Positions 49,276 to 59,500 of a stretch of DNA of 64,000 nt are shown piece by piece. Each line of letters starts with the position of its first letter. Position 1 is the first letter of the stretch. The notes under the pieces are model-generated. The model had not been told where the DNA came from. It ran no database searches and was given only the letters and a program-made list of their open reading frames with translations. Origin of the DNA: Marthasterias glacialis (lineage: Eukaryota; Echinodermata; Asteroidea; Forcipulatida; Asteriidae); contig OU452234.1 in NCBI GenBank assembly GCA_911728455.2, positions 10,991,031 through 11,055,030 of the forward strand, read 5' to 3'. The translations under genes were made by a program, and so were the position numbers.

Positions 49276-50139
49276 GGCGTTTATGTCCTAACTTGAGGAT
49301 CCTGCCGAGTAACGAAGTAGAAGTAGAATGTTTTAAAGTAAATGCAAGGAAACGGTCTTGTGTAAAACATGTACCAGGAATATGATTTATGGGATCTGGG
49401 ATAGTCCATTGTCTTTAGAACCTGTTATTGAAGAAGGGACGTCACTACTGCCCGTCCCCTTCCACCCCCCCCACCTTCCCCCACCCCTACAAAAGCAAAA
49501 GAAAGGAAGTTAACAAAAGGAATGTTCTTAAAGTAAAGGAAAATGAGTGGCATTGAGCAAAACATGTACCAAGCAGGAATATGATAATATAGGATTTTGG
49601 ATAGTCCATACGAATTGTATCAAGAACCTGTTACATCACTGCCCCCCCACCTTCCCCCATCGCTAAAGAGGCAAAAAAAAAAGTTAACAAAAAGAGTGTT
49701 CTTAAAGTAAAGGAAAATGAGTGGCAACGAGCAAAACACGCACTAAGCAGGAATTTGATGATATGGGATATGGGATAGTCCATAGGAATTCTCTAGAACC
49801 CATTAGTGAAGAAGGGACATCACTGCCCCTCCCCTTCCTTCCCCCTACCTTCCCCCACCCTAAAAAAGCAGAATAAGGAAGTTAAATAACCAGGATAATA
49901 ATATTGAAGTCTTATAATAGCGCACATATCTACCAACAATTAGGTAATTAAGGCGCTTACAGATTTTTGTAGTTTTTTAACTATGAGACCCATTTAATTT
50001 GGGCCTTAAATTATAAGGGTTTACAAGGTGCTGTGGGGCATTCAGCAGCCACTGCCTGAAACACTGGGGTGAACCCCTTCTCTTAGCGACAAGTGTAACT
50101 GGGTTCTTTAAGTTCACAACTCACAGGACCTACGGCTTT

Positions 50140-50285
50140 ACATCCCATCCAAAGGACGACGCAATAATGGTGAAGTGTCTTGCCTAAGGACACAAGTCTC
50201 ACCGGGACTCGAACAAACTCCCCGCTGATCAGCAACACCAGAGCTTGAGCACAGTGTGCCAAACTGCTTGGCAACGACACGCCTT
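50140..50285 (-). mobile_element. SINE B-type fragment, antisense
   Basis: GTGTCTTGCCTAAGGACACA, GGGACTCGAACAAACTCC and CTTGGCAACGACACGCC are complements of the SINE B body, B box and head. Confidence 0.75.
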
Positions 50286-50545
50286 AAAATTGTTTCAGAG
50301 TAAAGACAAGGGTATAATGATGTACCAAGCAGTAGTATGAGGAAACGGGACCTAGGATAGTTCACTGGGGCAACTTGTAACCAGCCACTGAAGAAGGTAG
50401 TTCTTTCCCTCGATCTCTGCCAACCCGCTTCCCTCTTCAATTCCCCCCCAACAAAACACTTAAATAAACGGACTGAGAGAAAGGAAATCAGGACTGTAAT
50501 CAGGTAAAGGCAAGAAAGGAAATCAGGCAAGAGTACCATAGTTTG

Positions 50546-51361
50546 AATAGGGCCAGGAATGGATTAAAGACAAACGGCCAAAACTTCTAAACAAAACTGA
50601 GGGCACGACTTTGTAATAGTAATTCCTAATATTATTTCCATGCTGTTTTGAAGCAATGGTTTAAATTAGACTGAGATTTTTTTATCTGGGGATATTTCTA
50701 ATCGTCAGTTTCAGTTTTAACTTGATTAGCTTGCTGGTATTTTATCAATTGGTTGTGCCACCTACAATTTATATATCATTTTGATAAAATCAATAATCAG
50801 TTTTCACGTAGACGAGTTCATTGCGTGAGCTTCGTAGTGGGTAATGCCCTAACGATCCCTAATCCTCCTTAATCCTTTTCTGGAAATTGTTTGACTTTAA
50901 GGAATATGGTACTGCAGGCCCAAAGAACAACGGCTTATCATTGGACCACGCATACCAATGTTATCAAAGTCCAAAAATCTGGGTGATGAGTTTCAGAGAA
51001 TAGGATATTGGTGGGTATTTTTATCAGATTTTCTGTAAAACCACACGGAAAAAGCCTCTGGTTAGCCTCATTCCCCCCCAAAAAACAACCCTAAACCCCA
51101 ACCAACCTTTGTTTTTACAATGTAAGTGCTTAAAATGCAAGACTAAAACGCTTTATTACTCATTTATAAAAAGTTAGACTTGATTGAATGACTGGATAGA
51201 TCGGGGTTCAATATTTGAACAGGAAACTTCCTCAGGCCATTTACACTGTATTTGTAAGTTTACCTGGCTGATGTCAATTACATGATGTAGTGTTTTTATT
51301 CCACTAAGTGTGCATACTATATATCAACCATAATTTATACTGATGATGATAATGTCGAATG
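50546..51361. other. no gene recognised
   Basis: AT-rich intergenic DNA between the actin array and a LINE fragment. No conserved frame is seen. Confidence 0.45.
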
Positions 51362-51560
51362 CTATAGAGATCTCTTTGCCATTAAGTCCGTAAGCCAGTT
51401 GATGGCCGGGTCCTCAGCTCGGTGGAGCACTGTGACGCCACCATTGAGACAGGAGCCTGGGCAGCTGTCCACCATGTGGCATATCGTCTGGGTCTCGCCA
51501 CAGTCGCAGAGTGGTGATGCCACATAACCCCACCTGTAGAGGCTGCTGCGGCATGGCCCG
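51362..51560 (-). pseudogene. LINE ORF2 C-terminal zinc-knuckle fragment
   Basis: The minus strand reads, without a break, GPCRSSLYRWGYVASPLCDC, then GETQTICHMVDSCPG and HRAEDPAINWLTDLM, ending in a stop. CxCGxxQTxxHxxxxCP is the cysteine-histidine motif at the C-terminus of many non-LTR retrotransposon polymerases. About 65 codons survive; the rest is missing. Confidence 0.8.
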
Positions 51561-51639
51561 GCGTCAGTAATTTGTACTAATATTGACGTGTAGACTTGTG
51601 TATTATTTGTATAGTAGCTGCTGTGTTATGCGCTGTTTA

Positions 51640-51860
51640 ATGCCAATGTCACACTGGGCAATTTTTACAGGCAAGTTGGAGGCAACCAAGTGCACTGCAT
51701 GCAAAAGGAACACTTCGGTAGTGCAACGGACTTTCTTCTAGCTGTTACTTAATTACTATCCCCAAGAAAATAATGAGAAAACTGAAATTTGAATGAATTT
51801 TCTTATTGGAGATTGCCTGGAACTGGTTGCCTATAAATTGCCTCATGTGACATGGCCTTA
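51640..51860. mobile_element. MITE, AAGGCCATGTNACA family, complete copy
   Basis: AATGCCAATGTCACACTGGG and CCTCATGTGACATGGCCTTA are inverted ends. GGCAAGTTGGAGGCAACCAA inside matches, in complement, the pieces at 6530 and 31700. Confidence 0.75.
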
Positions 51861-51974
51861 AGTCTCCTTGTATGATCGGGCATAACATTCTTCCTAATTT
51901 TTATTTTGACCACAGAAAGATTTTTATCAAGTGACCTCAAAAAAGCCTGTACTATAATGTACCTACATTATAGT

Positions 51975-52110
51975 ATAGGCTGTGTGTTAAGCGCTGTATA
52001 CTCAGTGCTTTCCGGAGTCCTGTGAAAAAAAATCCACAGGCATGATCCTCGGGTGGGCTTCGAACCCACAACCCCCGCCATTCTAGAGCAGATGTGTCTC
52101 ACTCGATGCA
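51975..52110 (-). mobile_element. SINE family A copy
   Basis: GTGTTAAGCGCTGTATACTC, GAGTCCTGTGAAAAAAAATC and GGGCTTCGAACCCACAACC match the antisense body and B box. The head ends early at ATTCTAGAGCAGATGTG. Confidence 0.8.
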
Positions 52111-52479
52111 AGATTAACATCTAAAAAAAATATTGAACTGTTCTTGGAATCTGAAGGTCATTTTTCACACAGGATCAAAAAGGGGAGTTTCTAGAAGTTG
52201 AAATGCCCAGGGTTTCGCCTCATGAACACCTCCAGTACCAGGTGGCACTTGTTAAGATCCTGGAACCACCCATAAAATGCATTTCTGTTTAATTTATAAT
52301 ACAACTTCATTTCATAGAAATATATGAATGTTGCTTTTCCTATATTGTTGATAAGGCTATATATGGACACATTTTATGGTTATTGTTTGAAATAAAGGTT
52401 AGAATAGTTTAGGATCTGGACTTGTTTTAGCCTTGTGTGTTATTCCTTTTGTGGACGTCTTTACAGTGATCAGAGTTAT

Positions 52480-52830
52480 GGGTTAGGCTTAGAAGTTGGG
52501 ATAAGAGTTGGTGTTAGGGATGATGGATTTGGGGTAAGGTTTAGGATAAGGGTTGGGTGTTGTTGGGATTCGGGTTAGGGGTTAGGGTCGGGTATAAGAG
52601 TTAGGGTTGTGGGTTTGGGTAAAGGGTTAGGATGTGGGTTAGGGATGAGGTTTGGGATTAGGGTTGGATAATGGGGTTAGGGTTTTGTGATTTGTGATAA
52701 AGAGTCGGGGTGGGGGTTGTTAGGGTAAGGGATGATTGTTAGGGGTAAGGGTTAGGGTTTAGTAAGGGTCAGGGTCGTTTGGGGTTAGGGTTGGGGTCAA
52801 TGAGGTGTGTCAGTGGAGAGGGTTAGGGTT
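52480..52830 (+). repeat. degenerate TTAGGG-like (interstitial telomeric) tract
   Basis: At least a dozen TTAGGG words occur among GGGTTGGG, GGGTAAGG and GGATGTGGG variants over 350 bp. The G-strand is on +. TTAGGG is the telomere repeat of deuterostomes generally. Confidence 0.8.
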
Positions 52831-52864
52831 TGCTGTACAAAAAACAAAAGGTTCACAAGTAACA

Positions 52865-53012
52865 GTACTTTCACTAAGGGAATAAAAGAGTGTCGATAAG
52901 GTCTTGTATTGGTCCTTTATCACATGGCCACGACCCTGCAAGGTTTCAAACGGCCATTTAGGACCCAGTCACAACTCTTTTATTCCCATTCATAAATGTC
53001 CTTTTGTTAAAA
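52865..53012. mobile_element. MITE, GGGAATAAAAG family, copy 2
   Basis: TAAGGGAATAAAAG, CATGGCCACGACCCTG and CTTTTATTCCCATTCATAAA match 33801-33945, with the ends in reverse order. Confidence 0.75.
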
Positions 53013-53715
53013 AGTTTAATTATGTAGGAAATCTGTAAAACCTTTCTGCTTCATGGAATTTCAATTCCTGTCACGTACGCAGGCTTGTTTTGCGAGAGGT
53101 CAAATTGCACGAGACGCTCAACAATTGTGCATATGCATGCGTGCTAAAAAATTCTACATTGTGTAACACCAGTATGTATTGATTGCGTTGCATGTAAATT
53201 AGTACCTGCGTTAGCTAGCATGCCAACACACGTATGGCTACACAGCACTTTCACAGCCGTTTAAAACTGCCATGTGTTCCCCTTTCAACCAGTAGGACTG
53301 TCTGGGGTGTTTATGAACTATAACTAAGAATGCACTGAAGTTGGGAGAATCTTGTGAGTAACTTAAGGACTTACAATTTTGTTCACTGTCATAAATGAAA
53401 ACCTTATTTTCTTAATTTTTATTATTTGTTTATTTTCTAAAGAAAGTCTACAATGAGTTCAATTAATATTTATAATATAAGTTACTAAAACTATATAATA
53501 ATATTTACTGATATAAAAGTTAATCTACTTTCTTCAAGTACAGAAGTAGTTATTTTCAAGTGTAAAAGTATTAAATTGAATAAATAATGAACTTTGACAG
53601 AGGGCTATTTTAAAAATGAACAAAACAATCATTATAAATACCAGCTGGTAGCAAATGATGCATGTCTTTTGCCTACTGTAAGCAGCAAGTGTCATAAAAT
53701 ATAATTATTCCTGGC
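53013..53715. other. no gene recognised
   Basis: AT-rich sequence with no motif or repeat recognised. Confidence 0.4.
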
Positions 53716-54235
53716 AAGTCGTAGCTGAGCGGTATAGTGTATCGGACTCAAATTCTGTTTGCTAGGTCATTAGGGAGTGGGTTTGAATCCCGATTGTGAC
53801 TTCTGTGTCCCTGAGCAAGACACTTTACTATAAATAATTGCTTCTCTTCACCCAGGAGTAGATTGATACCTGTGAGGGCAGAGATTGCTATAGCTTGGTG
53901 CGCTACATACTTGGCAGCAAAGGCCGTCAACCAGGGTGTTCTGGTTGCTAAGACATTAGGGAGTGGGTTTGAATCCCGGTTGTGACTTATGTGTCCTTGA
54001 GCAAGACACTTAACTAGATATAATTGCTTCTCTTCACCCAGGAGTAGATGGATACCTGTGAGGGCAGAGAAGTGTTTGATTTAGCTTGGTGCGCTACATA
54101 CTTGGCAGCAAAGGCTGTCATCAAGGGATATTGTTTGAGGAATGAAATAAATGGCCAGGGGTACTAATGTTGGAGCGCCATGAGCGTCACTGAGTGACGG
54201 ATATGAGCGCTATGTAAGAAGCCAGTATTTTTAGT
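53716..54235 (+). mobile_element. SINE family B subfamily, two tandem copies
   Basis: The first copy starts CAAGTCGTAGCTGAGCGGTA with B box GGGTTTGAATCCCG. The second starts at about 53936 inside the head. Both carry CTTCTCTTCACCCAGGAGTA and CTTGGTGCGCTACATACTTG. The body differs from the 32.9-kb and 44.7-kb copies, so two subfamilies share one type of head. Confidence 0.8.
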
Positions 54236-55439
54236 ATTACTAAGGGGTAGGCTCTGTAAGCAGAAACTGTTTGCCCTTTAGCAAGAAGAACAATTTGCTG
54301 GACACCGGATAATCGTGCTTAGCAGAAATAGGTTCAAAAAATTGGGCTCTGGTAAGTTAGAGTGTACCTTACAATGAAATAGAAATTCTGTGCTTAGTAA
54401 GCGGAAACCGACTTCCCACTTACAAGGACTGCCAGAAAGCAAGCATACCTTTTGACTAGCATATATACAGGGCTTGATTTTACAATGTCGTCACAAGCCC
54501 AAAATTATTCAAACTATATTATTGCCAAGAATGCTGCAAAGATAGCCAAACTTGCTTTCTGAGGTAAAACAGTGAGCTAGTAAAAAAATTAGCAACTAGT
54601 TATTCTCCCTGAAAATATCAGATGAAAAAAAACAAAAAAAACAAATGAGCTAGTCAAAATATGCCGGCTAGTAAAAATTTATGCGGGCCACCAGTCAAGC
54701 TTACAGTATTAGTCTTTGGCGGTAGTCAGAAAGAATAATTTTATTGCAAGGCCTGTAAATCTCAAAGAGTCAAAATTAATGTTCCTTTTGTCGGAGTTCA
54801 ACATTTCTTTGAGTCAGTGACTTCTTTTCGTTTCTTAGTGCGAACAAAAGTTCTTTGTATGGATAAAATATGTAATACCTTACACTAAAGGTAATAAAAA
54901 CCTGCAACGAAGGTAATAAACAAAATTACAGTTATAAAATCCATTATACAATGTTATTCATGTTCATTCCATTTGGTAATTAAAAAAAATGCATAAACAG
55001 GAAATTGTTAGAAGCGTGTTCATGCTTAATTTAATGCTGGTAGGTTAGACCTGAACTTTAACGGAGATACAATGCACTACGGTATGGGATTAGTTTTACA
55101 TCACAGTGTTAATGCTGAAATAAATTAAATAAAAATAATAAAAATACTAATAATTTAGTGACTGAAACCAAAGATCTGCAGTACCAGTAGTTTTAATTGT
55201 AAAACTATTCAGTTTAATTTGGAGACTCAAGGAGTGTGTACTACACAAAAGGCCCTTATCAAACAAGCACACTCATCGATACAACGGAAAGACGAGTTTG
55301 TCTCATGAGCTGTGAGAGAAATATATACGCAAAGCACAAATATGAAATTGAAATGTAGACATAAAAATGTGCAAAAAAAATAAAGGAAAAACAAATCAAA
55401 ATATGAAATTAGATTTCCAAATGGTCCGAGTCCCAAAGG
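54236..55439. other. intergenic, MITE scrap only
   Basis: At 54240-54360 GGCTCTGTAAGCAGAAAC and GTGCTTAGCAGAAATAGG resemble the interior and end of the MITE at 46585. The rest is AT-rich with nothing recognised. Confidence 0.45.
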
Positions 55440-55440
55440 T

Positions 55441-56183
55441 CCTTCACACAGAACTAGATGTTCTACAGACAGAAATGAATGTTCTGCAGACAGAACTGGG
55501 TGTTCTGCAGACAGAACTGGGTGTTCTGCAGACAGAACTGGGTGTTCTGCAGACAGAACTGGGTGTTCTTCAGACAGAACTGGGTGTTCTGCAGACAGAT
55601 CTGGGTGTTCTGCAGACAGAACTGGGTATCCTGCAGACAGAACTGGGTGTTCTGCAGACAGAACTGGATGTTCTTCAGACAGAATCGGGTGTTCTACAGA
55701 CAGAACTGGATGTTCTTAAGACAGAAATGGGTGTTCTGCAGACAGAGATTGGTGTTCTGCTAACAGAACTTGGTGTTCTTCAGATAGAAATTGGGTGTTC
55801 TGCATACAGAACTTGGTGTTCTGCTGACAGAACTGGATGTTCTTCAGACAGAAATGGGTGTTCTGCAGACAGAACTTGGTGTTCTGCTGACAGAACTGGA
55901 TGTTCTTCAGACATAAATGGGTGTTCTGCAGACAACACTTGGTGTTCTGCTGACAGAACTGGGTGTTCTTCAGATAGTAATGGATGTTCTTCAGACAGAA
56001 ATGGATGTTCTTCAGACAGAAATGGATTTTCTTCAGACAGAAATGGATGTTCTGCAGACAGAAATGGATTTTTTTTTCACACTAAACTGGGTATTCTGCA
56101 GACAGAACTTGGTGTTCTGCTGATAGAAATGGATGTTCTTCAGACATAACTGGATGTTCTGCAGATAGAACTGGATGTTCTGG
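55441..56183 (+). repeat. 21-bp minisatellite encoding heptads
   Basis: About 35 units of CTGCAGACAGAACTGGGTGTT. The plus strand has no stop within the unit in any frame, so all three frames are open for long runs: LQTELGV, CRQNWVF and ADRTGCS. A 260-residue frame starts at 55367 and shifts register near 55790. The LQTELGV frame has perfect 3-4 hydrophobic spacing, as in a coiled coil. With all frames open and a register shift, I regard coding as unproven. It lies about 260 bp beyond the spo11 stop, antisense to that gene. Confidence 0.9.
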
Positions 56184-56262
56184 AGCTAAGCGTGGCCATT
56201 CACAGCATTTTGCTCCAAGTCAAATTTAACCTGCTCCCAGACTGACTTGAAGTATCTTAGGC

Positions 56263-56440
56263 TTTGTCACACGACAATTTTTACAGGCAACTTGAAGCCG
56301 ACCAACTCCACTGCCTTCAAAATGAACACCTTGCTTCCACAAGAGGCAGTTTGCTAACACTATCTTACTTTTCTAGATAAATATATGTGACAGTTCTTCC
56401 TGCTTGGAGATTGCTGTCTGGAACTGGCTGCCAAGTGATA
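56263..56440. mobile_element. MITE, AAGGCCATGTNACA family, decayed copy
   Basis: GGCTTTGTCACACGACAATT and TTTACAGGCAACTTGAAGCC match the left part of the 51640 copy. The right end is lost near the spo11 stop codon. Confidence 0.6.
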
Positions 56441-56446
56441 TATCCC

Positions 56447-56566
56447 TTAAATCCATCCTCCATACCTGATCTTGTTGGGAAGATACACCTTGGTCAAGTA
56501 ATCCATTGAGATGGCAGTAAGGCACTGGATCTCAGCCTTCTTACCAGTATTTAATAAAATCTGCAT
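56447..56566 (-). CDS. spo11: spo11 terminal exon
   Basis: It encodes [20 protein letters not shown] to [11 protein letters not shown] and TAA. The acceptor is CTTCCTACAG. The GGWI end is the usual SPO11 C-terminus. Confidence 0.97.
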   Translation of the reverse strand: MQILLNTGKKAEIQCLTAISMDYLTKVYLPNKIRYGGWI

Positions 56567-59500
56567 CTGTAGGAAGAAGGGAAAATCAACAGAATAGATA
56601 CCAACTGAGTAGGCTGTGACTGGTATCCTCCTTAATTTTGCTTAGCAGAAAAATGTTCAGCAGTATTTTCTGCTTAAGCAGCTCTATGAAATTGGCCCCA
56701 GAGATTTACACGTACCTCTTTCATCCATTCAGGGAGATGTTGGTAGTAGGGTCTTCCCATAAGCTCCTTGGCCTTCCGAAGATCAGACTTGTTCAGCGGA
56801 ATCAAGACATCTCTTGAGATCTGTAACCTCTCAATATCCGAGGGTAGAACACCCAGCCATCGGATGCAGGGTACGGTTAGACTGTGAGACTCGTAGGCCA
56901 TTGACTGAAATGTCAAAATTTGAAAAAATATTTTTGAACTCCAAATTGACCAACATTCAGCATCTAATCTTGGGGTTTTACCGGTAGAAATCAAGGGCCA
57001 TATTTGCACCTGGAAAGAGTTAAGGAAATTTGCTCGATGTATGTAGGTAAACTTTCAAGAAAACAGTCTTACCCTTGATCCAAACTTGTAAACACAGAGT
57101 ATCTCTAAGCCTGAAAAAATACAGTTACAGAATACAATTATTATTTAAATATAACAAAACATTTCAAAACATTGCTCTAAAATTATCATTAGTAGTGATA
57201 ATAATAATAATTTGGGAGGCTAATCATCCTTACTGGCAGCTGAAAAGCTTAATTGCGAAGGATGTGGCTACACATGTTTGAGCAGCAGGCATTCAAGGGC
57301 GCCTTTGGCAGGCAGCCATATCAACCCATATATGAACACGTATCACAGCCTGAGATCGAAAGAGTTTGGTTTTTCCGGAGGGAGGAAAACTGGATGGCCT
57401 GGAGAAAAACCCTCATGGCACAGGAGAGAACCAACGCACAACTCTACTCACATATGGCCCTAGCCAGGACTCGAACCAGGGACACATTGGTGAGAGGCTA
57501 GCGCTTTACGCACACCTCACCCATGCCATCCCAAATAATGATCTTTAAAAAAACTCAGTAGACATGTATGTGATAACCTAGCTTGTTCTAATTCAGTTCA
57601 ACGGAGGCAATTGCCTCCATTGCCCCTGGTCATTGCCTTGGTGCCCTTGAAATGTTTCAATAGAAATTTACATCCTTTCAAGAACGAAGCAACCAGGCCT
57701 GCCATAGGCATGCAACCAGGCCTGCCATAGGCATGAAGATACCTGAAGATGATGAAGAAATGGCAGTTTAAGGTTTGGGCGGAAAACCCAAGCAATCGGG
57801 TAGCAACTGAAAATACAATTCACATGCGAGGCTCCAGTCCGGGATTCAAACCGGGGTCCACAGAGGTGAAAGGCAGGAAAGAAATCACTGAGCCAACCAG
57901 CACTACTGGCTGATTTGAGAGAATAACAAATTTCATACCATGAGGATCTGCATCAACCAGACAAAGTACAGGTATTTTCAGCACCTCCCAGAGCTTTCTC
58001 ACCATCAGGCGAGTGTTCACATCAGGAAACCCTTTCCCCTGGAAAAAATAATAATGTTAAGAACCCAAGTGCGCCCTCAGTGTTCAAGGGTGTGATCAAA
58101 CTTAATGATTTGCGTATTAACAATAACAAGTTAAAGTTTGTGTCCGCGACCTTTAGACCCGCTCTCTTTTCTGTTAGCTTTCAGCAGGGAAAGAGCACAT
58201 TTGATTTCTGTTGGTAATTCTCTCTACTTTGTAGGGAGCATGGTTCTGGCCATGCTCCTTGTGTTATTTATGTGGGAGGGTTAGCTTCAAGGAAACTCCC
58301 TGTGAGTAGATTGTCTTGTTACTAATCATTTCATCAGGGAAATAGTTTATTTTTTGGAGACTCTGACAGAGTCGTTTCTTGAAAATTTGTGTATTGCGGT
58401 AGTGTGTATCAAGCCACATTTTGACCCTTGACCTTCGCATTGTACTTTCTAATACTAGTTGTATTTTAATCTACTGTGGCTGTACTGTGCTGTTGTAATT
58501 TTTGAGAAGTCTAATAAGAAGTCGTCGTGCATTTTGTTATGTATGGAGAATGTTCGTCCTTTTTAATTAGAGGACAGGCCTCCTTCCCGTGTCTCTACAA
58601 TAACATTTGTCCTACCGAGATCTATAGTTATAAGGTACTGTATTGACCCCTTGCACCGACGTCAGACACGACGAGAGTCTGCTCATGGTGTGCCATTTTG
58701 GGAGTCAAATTGGATGTACAGATACTGGGTGCGTTCAATTAGCTTCCCTGGGTAGACCCAGATCTGACCCCAGTGCGTTCAAATAGCTTTGACGTCAGTG
58801 TCTTGGCTGCTATTTTTTGTCATTCAGCGAGACTCTTTTGAGACGTTTGACACACATTTTCACCCTAAAAACAGCAACTTTGTGAACATTTTGTAATTTT
58901 TGTATTCGTAGACGTGTACTTTTGTATTCAGCTGGGCTTGTAAAATAATGTAACAGTGCAGTTTCACCATAAGAATAATTATTTTACGATCTTTTCGTAA
59001 ATCATGAATGCTAGGGGAAGTTGGCGTTCGATTAGCTCTTGTTAGCGGCTCACCTGGTTGTGCAAAACTGGGTCGACCCGGGTAAGCCAATCGAACACAC
59101 ACATAGTGTGTCCCACACCACACACACATCATCCTAACAATCACTGCACAACAACTAAGAAACACCGACCCAAGTAACCTGCTCTACTTGGGTCTGACCC
59201 AGGTGAGCCTCGCAAATGATGTCAACCTATAGACCTGGGTTGACATGGAGTAGCTAACAACGCACCCTATGATTAATGATCTCTGCTTAGGAGACATGGT
59301 GTAAGACATAAGGAAGAGACACTTACAGTGATCATAATGCAAGGTGCTAAATCTTGATGAAAACCATCATCAAGGAGCTTCTGGAAGGTTGCATCTTTCT
59401 CAACCACCAGGATGAAGCGAGCTCTGGACTGAACGTCTAGTAGAGGTTCCATTGTTAAGAGAAAATACTCCACACTCTAAGAGCAACTAAGGGTGACGAA

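Larger units (their letters stand above)
49070..50545 (+). repeat. ~185-190-bp tandem array in actin 3' flank
   Basis: Landmarks TCACTGCCC at about 49441, 49635 and 49820, AGTAAAGGAAAATGAGTGGC and GGGATAGTCCAT mark at least three good units. Decayed units lie on both sides, one before 49440 and one at 50290-50540. A SINE B fragment sits at 49165-49275 and an antisense one at 50140-50285. An AATAAA at 50463-50468 could be the actin poly(A) signal, which would put the array in a 1.4-kb 3' UTR; that is an inference. Confidence 0.75.
57111..57938 (-). other. spo11 intron with SINE C and SINE D
   Basis: SINE C is at 57205-57537 and SINE D at 57722-57895, both antisense to + (same sense as spo11). 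Between them, 57600-57690 (GCAATTGCCTCCATTGCC) is a dispersed sequence shared with 33300-33450. Confidence 0.7.

Noticed and set aside
59437..59464. Alternative spo11 acceptor at CTCTTAG upstream of the Glu exon
   Set aside because: It breaks the reading frame with the preceding microexon and adds residues not found in other SPO11 proteins.
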